NCBI GenBank assembly: GCA_031266615.1
Contig: JAISAR010000007.1
Coordinates: 1 to 10,159, forward strand
DNA: 10,159 nucleotides
Source of the DNA: Rickettsiales bacterium
GTDB taxonomy: Bacteria > Pseudomonadota > Alphaproteobacteria > Rickettsiales > Anaplasmataceae
Direction: 5' to 3'
Positions 1 through 6,611 of this stretch are shown one piece after another. Position numbers and translations under genes: made by a program. The notes under the pieces are model-generated. The model was not told the DNA's origin. It ran no database searches and saw nothing but the letters and a program-made list of their open reading frames with translations. Position 1 is the stretch's first letter. The number at the start of each line of letters is the position of its first letter.

Positions 1-2
1 TG

Positions 3-131
3 GGAGGGGAGCAAAATCTGGGATTCGGCCTTGTTGGTGTTAGTGTCAGCTCGGCTTCACCCTCCCTTATGAGATATTTTAGCTCTAATATCTCATATTA
101 TAAAGATACAAGTGTTGGAGCACTGGAATGA
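3..131 (+). CDS. Possible 3' end of an unidentified gene cut by the window edge
   Basis: One frame is open from the left edge to a TGA at 129-131, giving about 42 residues that start GGEQNLGFGLVGVSVSSASP and continue rich in Ser and Tyr. The composition looks protein-like, and the gene would converge on mutS, whose stop lies 100 bases further on. The last codons and the stop fall inside a copy of the AGCACTGGAATGACA repeat, so the original end may have been replaced by repeat insertion. A hairpin at 68-97 lies within the frame, which weakens the coding case. I do not recognise the protein. With so little sequence it could be chance. Confidence 0.3.
   Translation, partial: GGEQNLGFGLVGVSVSSASPSLMRYFSSNISYYKDTSVGALE
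68..97. repeat. Perfect 11-bp inverted repeat (hairpin)
   Basis: TATGAGATATT at 68-78 is the exact reverse complement of AATATCTCATA at 87-97, separated by an 8-base loop. The stem is AT-rich and no long T-run follows, so it is a weak candidate for an intrinsic terminator. It sits between a possible + strand gene end and the 3' end of mutS, where a bidirectional terminator would be expected. It could instead be an unrelated palindrome. Confidence 0.5.
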
Positions 132-157
132 CAAGAGAAGGAAGCGCTGGAATGACA
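119..157. repeat. Two tandem copies of the Wolbachia-type repeat core
   Basis: AGCACTGGAATGACA at 119-133 recurs with one substitution as AGCGCTGGAATGACA at 143-157, a 24-base period, and the flanking bases are also similar. The first copy is identical over 15 bases to 1511-1525 inside mutS. The inverse form GTCATTCCAGC appears near 9674. The family is scattered over this window both within and between genes, which is typical of Wolbachia palindromic repeats. Confidence 0.75.
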
Positions 158-230
158 GGAAAGGGGTTACTTGGATGATATCGTCACAAAGGAACCAGCA
201 TCAGATACTTGCATGACATCTTACTTTCCC

Positions 231-2750
231 TCAAGCCTTCAGTTCCTCAAACACTTCGCTTGCTCTGTCCAGTACAGAATCAGGAAAGCCGGCAAGTTTT
301 GCTACATGTATTCCATATGACTCATCTGCAACGCCCTCAACAACTTCATGGAGAAAGATTACCTCTCCGTTCCATTCTTTTATTTTCACACAAAAGCATT
401 TCACGTTCTTCAAGTATTTGCTTACTTTAGTTAGTTCATGATAATGAGTTGCAAAAATGGCGCGGCACTTGTTCACGTTGTGAATATGTTCAATCACCGC
501 CTGAGCAATAGATAAGCCGTCATATACTCCTGTGCCTCTGCCAATTTCATCAAGTATCACCAAAGAACGATCTGTTGCCTGATTGACGATGGTTGCTGTT
601 TCAATCATCTCTACCATGAAGGTGGAATAACCAGCCGCTATATTATCTGTTGCACCAACCCGGCTGAATATCTTGTCAATCACACCAATATGTGCACTAT
701 CTGCTGGCACAAATGACCCCATATGAGCTAAAATTGCGATGAGAGCGTTTTGCCTTAGAAAAGTGCTTTTTCCGGCCATATTAGGCCCAGTGATTAGATG
801 TATACCAGCTAAGTTGATGTTATTTGCGATGAATTTGTCATTAACTTCAACCACTGGGTGTCTTCCGCTGCAGATATTGAATTCTTTACTATCGTCAATG
901 ATGGGTTTTACGTAATTGTTTTGCATTGCAAGCTCTGCAAACGCAGTTCGGATATCAAGTTTTGCCAAAGCATTTGCAGCAAGAGCAATCTTCTCAGATT
1001 CTTTAGAGATTTTACTACATAGTTCACTAAAAATTTTTATTTCCAAGCTAATCACAGCATCGCGTGCCGTGAGAATCTTATTCTCCAGTTCTTTCAATTC
1101 ATCAGTAGTGTAGCGCATGCTATTTGCTAAGCTTTGCCTGTGAATAAATATGTCCGAGGTTAATTTATGATTTGCTGACACTTCAATGTAATAACCAAGG
1201 ATGTTGTTGTGTAATATTTTCAGCGCGGCAATGCCAGTCAGATCGCGATAAGATTCTCGGAGTTTGGTTATCAATTTGTTGCTATTATTCAGCACATAGG
1301 ATAACTCTGATAATTCTTGGTTATACTTTGGGTTGATAAATCCTCCTTCTTTTGCGGAACTTAGGTTGTTGTCAAGCACAGCGTCGTTTAGAAGCTCAAA
1401 CAGTTCTTTGTGATTGCCAAGGCTTTTATGTATTGTGCTAAGTTCACTCTCGTCACTGCTTGCTATCTGAGCAGTAGACACTGGTTCTTTTCCCTTCGAT
1501 TCTACTGTCAAGCACTGGAATGACATCTGAAGGTCAACCGCTGATTTTTCATTTAAGTGATAATTATGTAAGGTGGACAGAAACTCAGACAACTCTAACG
1601 TTTTCCCAAGGCCTATTTTTAATAGATTCATGTCCTTTGGTGAACCACGCCCTAACATTAAACGTGATAGTGATCTTTCAATATCTGGAATATTAGATAA
1701 TATCTCCCGTATTTTTTTGCGTGTCTCATGGCTGTTTACAAAAAATTCAACGGTGCCGAGTCTCAAATTAATCGCCTTAGAGCAAGCAAGTGGTGAAGCG
1801 AGCATTTGTTTGAGCAGACGTCCGCCAGAAGCTGTCACTGTATGATCGATAACTGAAATCAGTGAACCTTTCTTTTCACCAAATTGAGTTGAAAACAATT
1901 CAAGATTTCTCCTTGCTGAAGCGTCGATAAGCATGAAACTTTGTTGCCTGTAGGGCTTTGGCAGCTCAAGCCTTGGAATGGAGCCTCTTTGCGTTACTCT
2001 GACATATTCAAGCAGCGCACCGCATGCTATAATCTCCACTTTGCTGAAGTTCCCTATAACTCCAAGCTCTCTGATTTTATAAAATTCGCACAGCGTTCTG
2101 TGAGATTTGTTATACTCAAAAAAACTTTGGGCATGCTGCGTAATTGATATTTTATAATTTTTTAAAATTGACCTGATTTTTTCATCCTCAGCTAGCTTCT
2201 CGGAAATTAATAATTCTTTTGGTGATATACGCAATAAATCACTATCTAGGGCTTTCAAATTCGTTAAAGTGTGAAAAAATTTTCCCGTTGATAGCTCAAG
2301 CCAGCCAATAGCGTACTCCCCATTTTGTTCAACTATGGATGCAAGATAATTATTGCTTTTATCCTCCAGCAGCGAATCTTCGATAATTGTGCCTGGAGTG
2401 ACAATTCGCACTACGTCACGTTTTACTATAGATTTATGGCCCCTTCTTTTTGCTTCATCGGCAGTTTCTAACTGATCGCAGATTGCTACTTTGAATCCTA
2501 AATTTATGAGCTTGTGCAGGTAAGATTCACTACTGTGTGCTGGCACTCCACACATTGGTATGTCTTGCCCGCATGAATTACCTCTCTTAGTAAGCACTAT
2601 ATTCAGCAGCTTTGCAGCTTTAACGGCATCATCGAAAAACAATTCATAAAAATCTCCCAGTCTATAGAACAACAGATGATCCTTATATTGAGCTTTCAGG
2701 TTTAAATATTGCTCCATCACAGGAGTGTTTTTTTCTCTTACGAAGTTCAT
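231..2750 (-). CDS. mutS: DNA mismatch repair protein MutS
   Basis: MutS binds mispaired or looped bases as a dimer clamp and recruits MutL using ATP. The 839-residue product starts in register with the family: the mismatch-probing F34-x-E36 lies in GDFYELF, close to F36/E38 of E. coli. The Walker A motif GPNMAGKS is at 655-662 and the Walker B DEIGRGTG begins at D734. The Walker A lysine is K661 against K620 in E. coli, so about 40 extra residues lie between. Part of this is a repeat-derived insertion around 403-435, in the region between the core and clamp. The protein ends about 55 residues earlier relative to Walker A than E. coli MutS, so the C-terminal tetramerisation tail is missing. 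The ATG at 2750 has no clear Shine-Dalgarno, but the N-terminus aligns well. The gene is divergent from rnd. Confidence 0.97.
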   Translation of the reverse strand: MNFVREKNTPVMEQYLNLKAQYKDHLLFYRLGDFYELFFDDAVKAAKLLNIVLTKRGNSCGQDIPMCGVPAHSSESYLHKLINLGFKVAICDQLETADEAKRRGHKSIVKRDVVRIVTPGTIIEDSLLEDKSNNYLASIVEQNGEYAIGWLELSTGKFFHTLTNLKALDSDLLRISPKELLISEKLAEDEKIRSILKNYKISITQHAQSFFEYNKSHRTLCEFYKIRELGVIGNFSKVEIIACGALLEYVRVTQRGSIPRLELPKPYRQQSFMLIDASARRNLELFSTQFGEKKGSLISVIDHTVTASGGRLLKQMLASPLACSKAINLRLGTVEFFVNSHETRKKIREILSNIPDIERSLSRLMLGRGSPKDMNLLKIGLGKTLELSEFLSTLHNYHLNEKSAVDLQMSFQCLTVESKGKEPVSTAQIASSDESELSTIHKSLGNHKELFELLNDAVLDNNLSSAKEGGFINPKYNQELSELSYVLNNSNKLITKLRESYRDLTGIAALKILHNNILGYYIEVSANHKLTSDIFIHRQSLANSMRYTTDELKELENKILTARDAVISLEIKIFSELCSKISKESEKIALAANALAKLDIRTAFAELAMQNNYVKPIIDDSKEFNICSGRHPVVEVNDKFIANNINLAGIHLITGPNMAGKSTFLRQNALIAILAHMGSFVPADSAHIGVIDKIFSRVGATDNIAAGYSTFMVEMIETATIVNQATDRSLVILDEIGRGTGVYDGLSIAQAVIEHIHNVNKCRAIFATHYHELTKVSKYLKNVKCFCVKIKEWNGEVIFLHEVVEGVADESYGIHVAKLAGFPDSVLDRASEVFEELKA
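1507..1525. repeat. Wolbachia-type palindromic repeat core inside mutS
   Basis: The + strand reads GTCAAGCACTGGAATGACA here, sharing 15 identical bases with the intergenic copy at 119-133. The flanking bases (about 1495-1506) look like a decayed second arm of the usual palindrome. On the coding strand it is translated in frame as MSFQCLT, residues 409-415 of MutS, without interrupting the gene. This matches the known habit of Rickettsiales palindromic elements of inserting into genes and being kept as extra peptide. Confidence 0.75.
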
Positions 2751-3055
2751 AATGTTTTTTATACGTTGATAGCTTCAGCTTTATCGTATGGATAACATAA
2801 AATCTAAGTAGAAGCCTACACAAAAGCAAGAGTGCTCGTTTCTTTAGAAAACTGTACATGTGTAATGGATCTTTTGCAGCCTCTTCTATAAGCTATATCA
2901 GCCATGCTAAAATTATATGGAATTTTGACTTTTTGAAAAGTCTAAACTGCTATTCGTGAAAGGTATGTATGATTGCATAAATTGGTTATGCAAAAGATCT
3001 ATTAATTGCAAAATTTAATATAAGTGTTAAAATATGGCTACTGAGTAAAAAATAT
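2751..3055. other. Divergent intergenic region between mutS and rnd
   Basis: These 305 bases must hold the promoters of both mutS and rnd. I see no tRNA or other RNA gene. A short minus-strand frame at 2816-2905 (29 codons, no ribosome site) is probably chance. A 7-bp palindrome, GACTTTT-TG-AAAAGTC at 2927-2942, could be an operator, but nothing else supports that. TATAAA on the minus strand (2763-2758) lies just upstream of the mutS ATG and could be its -10 box. Confidence 0.6.
3006..3033 (+). promoter_or_regulatory. Candidate sigma-70 promoter of rnd
   Basis: TTGCAA at 3006-3011 and TAAAAT at 3028-3033 are separated by 16 bases and resemble -35 and -10 boxes. Transcription would begin near 3040, leaving a leader of only about 15 bases before the ATG at 3056. 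The region is AT-rich, so chance matches are likely. Confidence 0.35.
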
Positions 3056-4255
3056 ATGCTAATTAGTACAACGTCAGATCTGGGAGACATATGTGAGGAG
3101 TTGACAGCAAAAAAGCCAAAATTTATAGCAGTTGACACAGAGTTTCTTAGAAACAGTTTAACCTATTATCCAAAATTGTCGTTAATTCAAATTTCTTACG
3201 GAAGTAAGAGTTTTGTTATAGATGCACTAGTGCCAGAAATTGATTTATCATTTATTAAGAAAATAATGCTAAATCGCGAGATAATTAAGGTGTTTCATAG
3301 CTGTCGGCAGGACATAGAATCTTTATTCACCGTATTCAAATGCATTCCCACTCCCATTTTTGATACCCAAGTTGCCGCTATGTTTTGTCATTATTATCAT
3401 GACTTCATTGGTTACTCAAAAGTAGTGGAGCAATATCAAGGGATGGTATTGGATAAAATTAAAGCTAAAAATTCAGACTGGTTAAAGCGTCCACTTTCTG
3501 AGGATCAATTAGACTATGCAATAAGCGATGTGGTGCATCTATATGGCCTACACCAGATATTGCGCAATAAACTTGAAGAAAAGAGTAGAATAGGCTGGTT
3601 TCAGGAAGAGATGGAAGAAGTGGTTGATATAAACAAGTATTTGCGTAGTCCAAAAGATGCATGGAAGAGGATTAAATTTAATTACGAGGCAAATCCAAGA
3701 TTGATATTAACTGTTAAAGCGGTTAGTGAGTGGCAAGAGACCTTAGCACAGCGCTATAATGTGAATCGTAATAAAGTAATTAATAATGCTGTAATAGCTG
3801 GCTTTATTGAAAAAAACGTGGAGCGTGTTGACGAGATTTTAGAAGATCTCAGAAAGAACACGAAAAATATAAAAGAGGAAGATCTATTAGAATTTATAGA
3901 TATTTTCAATGAGAATGAGAAAGACTTTATGCAGCAAGATTATACTCCGTCAAGCAGTTATGATAGATCTGTGCTTGATATACTCTCGATTGTTCTAGAG
4001 AGCGAATGTAAGGAAAACGGCATATCAAGAAAATTGGTTTCGTCAAAAGATGAATTGGCTGGGTCAATATCTGGGCAGACAGATAAACTATTTAAAGGGT
4101 GGAGGTATGACTTTTTTGGCAGATCAATTGAGTCATTTTTAAACGCAGGCTCAAGGTTTGAAATTTCATTAGTGAAATCCTCAAATAATACAACCAAGAT
4201 TCGAAGTGATTTGGTGAAGGCAAATTGTAAGTTGAAATCAACTGCTGAGGTCTAA
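3056..4255 (+). CDS. rnd: Ribonuclease D, 3'-5' exoribonuclease
   Basis: RNase D trims the 3' ends of tRNA precursors and other small RNAs with two metal ions. The 399-residue protein has the complete DEDDy catalytic set: D27 and E29 in AVDTEFLR (motif I), D86 in SCRQDIESL (motif II), and Y154 with D158 in YAISDVVHL (motif III). A nucleic-acid-binding HRDC domain follows at about 213-265. The C-terminal ~130 residues are more divergent, as is usual in this family. The ATG at 3056 has no strong Shine-Dalgarno. The last 18 bases overlap the 3' end of coaE on the other strand. Nothing suggests decay. Confidence 0.95.
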   Translation: MLISTTSDLGDICEELTAKKPKFIAVDTEFLRNSLTYYPKLSLIQISYGSKSFVIDALVPEIDLSFIKKIMLNREIIKVFHSCRQDIESLFTVFKCIPTPIFDTQVAAMFCHYYHDFIGYSKVVEQYQGMVLDKIKAKNSDWLKRPLSEDQLDYAISDVVHLYGLHQILRNKLEEKSRIGWFQEEMEEVVDINKYLRSPKDAWKRIKFNYEANPRLILTVKAVSEWQETLAQRYNVNRNKVINNAVIAGFIEKNVERVDEILEDLRKNTKNIKEEDLLEFIDIFNENEKDFMQQDYTPSSSYDRSVLDILSIVLESECKENGISRKLVSSKDELAGSISGQTDKLFKGWRYDFFGRSIESFLNAGSRFEISLVKSSNNTTKIRSDLVKANCKLKSTAEV

Positions 4256-4825
4256 CGAATCTACTATATCTTTTATTTGAGAAAGGACATGTTCTTTACT
4301 TGCACTGTTATCGATGGTAAAGTCACTCATCAGCCTTTTTTCTGCAATGGGTAGCTGGATATTGGAAATTCGATCCAGCTTTTCTTTATCTATATTACGT
4401 TCATTGAGTCTTTGAGCTTGCACAGCGCTATCTGCATGGACGAAAATGATAAAGTTGCAATATAAACGAAATCTCGTTTCCAGCAAGAGTGGAATGTCTA
4501 GAACTAGAAGTTTTCTATCGGTCTTTTTTTCCTGAGCAATAAAAATTTCTAGCTCATTTCGCACAGCGGAGTGAACTAAAGATTGAAATTGCATCCAATT
4601 TTCATCATGGACTAAGAAATATTCAGACAATACCTCCTTGTCTATTTCACCATTTACTACTGCTCCGGGAAAATTTTCTTTTGCGTAACTCATTATGCTC
4701 TTATCTACTTTATAAAGCTGATGTACAACAGAATCAGCATCAAACAAAGCAGCACCAAACTCTTTAAAACAATTGGCTACAAAGCTCTTTCCTACTCCAA
4801 TTCCACCTGCTAAACCTATAATCAT
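4238..4825 (-). CDS. coaE: Dephospho-CoA kinase
   Basis: CoaE phosphorylates the ribose 3'-hydroxyl of dephospho-CoA with ATP, the last step of coenzyme A synthesis. From the ATG at 4825 the 195-residue protein begins MIIGLAGGIGVGKS, with the P-loop at residues 4-14. The family DAD...H motif is at D29-D31-H35 and the conserved LDIPLLLE at about 109-116. An in-frame ATG at 4840 would add MYFLL. I prefer 4825 because CoaE proteins normally start just before the P-loop, and neither start has a good ribosome site. Its stop lies inside the end of rnd. Rickettsiales commonly keep this step while lacking earlier CoA genes, but that cannot be checked here. Confidence 0.95.
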   Translation of the reverse strand: MIIGLAGGIGVGKSFVANCFKEFGAALFDADSVVHQLYKVDKSIMSYAKENFPGAVVNGEIDKEVLSEYFLVHDENWMQFQSLVHSAVRNELEIFIAQEKKTDRKLLVLDIPLLLETRFRLYCNFIIFVHADSAVQAQRLNERNIDKEKLDRISNIQLPIAEKRLMSDFTIDNSASKEHVLSQIKDIVDSLDLSS

Positions 4826-4901
4826 AAGCAAAAAATACATAACTATATCTATAGTATCTGCTCTTTGTTTACATGTCTATTTAAAATTCAATTTTGGCTG
4901 T

Positions 4902-4950
4902 GGAGGTTCTGACGATGTCAAGAGAAAATAAACAGCTATTATTTTTTTAG
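4902..4950 (+). other. Strong ribosome site with an 11-codon mini-ORF
   Basis: GGAGG at 4902-4906 is a full Shine-Dalgarno, 8 bases before ATG at 4915. The frame reads MSRENKQLLFF and stops with TAG at 4948-4950, 38 bases before the next gene. Strong sites are scarce in this window, so this could be a leader peptide or the remnant of a lost gene start. It is in a different frame from the downstream gene. Chance remains quite possible. Confidence 0.25.
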
Positions 4951-4988
4951 TAATTAAGTAAAATAGAATAAAAGATTATGAGGAAGTT

Positions 4989-6392
4989 TTGAAAAATAAG
5001 ATAAAAAAAATAATGATTTCAGGAAAGGAAGTGTGGCCAATCATCGAGGGCGGCAAAGGCATTGCGATTAGCGATGGAAGATCAAGTGGAGCATTTGCTG
5101 CAGCAGATGCTGTGGGTACATTTTCTGGTGCAAATGCTAAGCTTATTGATGATAACGGCGAGTTAGTACCACTGACTTACAAAGGCAAAACAAGAAATGA
5201 AAAACATGAGGAATTGATTAAGTATAGTGTCGAGGCTGGAGTTAGTCAGGTGAGAATAGCGAATGAAATATCACAAGGCCGTGGAAGAGTACATATGAAT
5301 GTGCTTTGGGAGATGGGAGCAGCAGAACGTGTACTTCATGGCATATTAGGAAAGGCAAAGGGCTTAGTTCATGGTATTACCTGCGGTGCTGGCATGCCTT
5401 ACAGGCTCGGAGAAATTGCAGCCAAATATCAGGTGTATTATTACCCTATTATTTCATCAGTACGCGCTTTTAAAGCATTATGGAAGCGTGCTTACCAAAA
5501 AGTATCCTCTTTTTTGCTTGGTGGAGTAGTGTATGAAGATCCATGGCTTGCTGGAGGACATAACGGACTCAGTAATAGTGAGAACCCAGAACTTCCACAA
5601 GCTCCATTTGAGAGGGTTGTAGAGCTTAGATCTTTCATGAATGAGATTGGTCTTTCGGAAACGCCAATTGTTATGGCGGGGGGAGTGTGGCATTTGAAAG
5701 ACTGGGAACACTGGTTTGACAATCTACAAATTGGACCAATAGCTTTTCAGTTTGGCACTCGTCCACTTTTGACAAAGGAAAGCCCAATTTCTACGGAGTG
5801 GAAAAAGAAGCTACTCACTTTAGAAGAAGGTGACGTATTTTTGAATAAATTCAGTCCAACAGGATTTTACTCATCTGCAGTGCAAAATAACTTCATACGC
5901 GAGTTACAGGAACGGAACTCACGTCAAATAAAATTTTCAGAGAGTACCAGCGAAGAATTCAATAGTGAATTTGCAATAGGTAGCAGAGGTAGAAAGATTT
6001 ATCTTACTGCAAAAGATAAAGAATTGGCAAACACGTGGACTAAGGCAGGATATACAGAAGCAATGAAAACTCCAGATACAACTGTGATTTTTGTGACGCC
6101 AGACAAATTTGCGGAGATAAGACAAGGTCAGATCAATTGCATGGGATGTTTGAGCCATTGTCTGTTTAGCAATTGGAAAGATCATGGTGATCATTCAACA
6201 GGACGAAAGCCAGATCCACGGAGTTTCTGTATACAAAAGACACTACAAAACATTATACACGATGGTGACATTGAGAATGAACTCATGTTTTCCGGACACA
6301 ATGTGTATAAATTCAAGCAGGATCCGTTTTATGAGGATGGCTACGTGCCGACGGTAAAAGAGTTGGTGGAAAGGATACTGACTGGATATTAA
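4989..6392 (+). CDS. Nitronate monooxygenase-like FMN-dependent oxidoreductase
   Basis: The 467-residue protein belongs to the nitronate monooxygenase / 2-nitropropane dioxygenase family of FMN-binding TIM-barrel enzymes, cytosolic and without signal peptide. AGGHNG at 188-193 carries the expected catalytic histidine (H190). MAGGVW at 229-234 and FGTR at 255-258 match the phosphate-binding end of the barrel. It is longer than the ~330-residue typical enzymes: residues after about 300 form an extra region with C384, C387, C391 and C414, a possible metal or Fe-S site. The start is TTG at 4989 with AGGAAG only 2 bases upstream. The ATG at 5013 (residue 9) is an alternative without a ribosome site. 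The natural substrate is unknown and the family name should not be read as proof of nitronate oxidation. Confidence 0.88.
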   Translation: MKNKIKKIMISGKEVWPIIEGGKGIAISDGRSSGAFAAADAVGTFSGANAKLIDDNGELVPLTYKGKTRNEKHEELIKYSVEAGVSQVRIANEISQGRGRVHMNVLWEMGAAERVLHGILGKAKGLVHGITCGAGMPYRLGEIAAKYQVYYYPIISSVRAFKALWKRAYQKVSSFLLGGVVYEDPWLAGGHNGLSNSENPELPQAPFERVVELRSFMNEIGLSETPIVMAGGVWHLKDWEHWFDNLQIGPIAFQFGTRPLLTKESPISTEWKKKLLTLEEGDVFLNKFSPTGFYSSAVQNNFIRELQERNSRQIKFSESTSEEFNSEFAIGSRGRKIYLTAKDKELANTWTKAGYTEAMKTPDTTVIFVTPDKFAEIRQGQINCMGCLSHCLFSNWKDHGDHSTGRKPDPRSFCIQKTLQNIIHDGDIENELMFSGHNVYKFKQDPFYEDGYVPTVKELVERILTGY

Positions 6393-6420
6393 GTCAGCGG
6401 CTATTGAAGAAATTTTCACC

Positions 6421-6525
6421 TTATAAAATTTCACTACCTGCTTCAACAAGTTTTTCTGCCATACCCTGATTTGGATTAGGCCCAAGCTGACAAGAAGGCG
6501 TAAAATTACACGGAAAAATGAGCAT
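6421..6525 (-). CDS. Possible small ORF or gene remnant of unknown function
   Basis: A 34-codon frame on the minus strand runs from ATG at 6525 to TAA at 6423. It reads MLIFPCNFTPSCQLGPNPNQ and then an amphipathic tail ending in SEIL. The composition looks protein-like rather than random AT-rich translation, and it fits neatly in the gap between the flavin oxidoreductase and the orphan gene. There is no Shine-Dalgarno. It could be the C-terminal scrap of a deleted gene. I do not recognise it. Confidence 0.22.
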   Translation of the reverse strand: MLIFPCNFTPSCQLGPNPNQGMAEKLVEAGSEIL

Positions 6526-6552
6526 CAATGGTAGAAAACTGCTAAATTTTTA

Positions 6553-6580
6553 TTGACTTATTTATAGATTATGGTAATTA
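6553..6580 (+). promoter_or_regulatory. Candidate promoter of the orphan gene
   Basis: TTGACT at 6553-6558 is a near-consensus -35 box. TAATTA at 6575-6580 follows after 16 bases as a weak -10. Transcription would start near 6587, about 25 bases before the ATG at 6612. No strong terminator separates it from the upstream gene, so some readthrough is possible. Confidence 0.4.
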
Positions 6581-6611
6581 CTCAGGAATTAGTGAGTGGT
6601 AATTATGCTAT

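Noticed and set aside
1..70. Relatively GC-rich left edge as a structural RNA gene (tmRNA, SRP RNA or RNase P RNA)
   Set aside because: None of the diagnostic conserved segments of these RNAs is recognisable, and a protein frame explains the stretch equally well.
2816..2905. 29-codon minus-strand frame starting MADIAYRRGC in the mutS-rnd gap
   Set aside because: It has no ribosome site, no recognisable features, and a length easily reached by chance.
2927..2942. Palindrome GACTTTT-TG-AAAAGTC as a regulator binding site
   Set aside because: AT-rich palindromes of this size are common in such spacers and there is no second copy or regulator nearby.
5678..5683. G6 run inside the flavin oxidoreductase gene as a phase-variation tract
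   Set aside because: It simply encodes the conserved MAGGVW motif (GCG GGG GGA) and is too short to suggest contingency switching.
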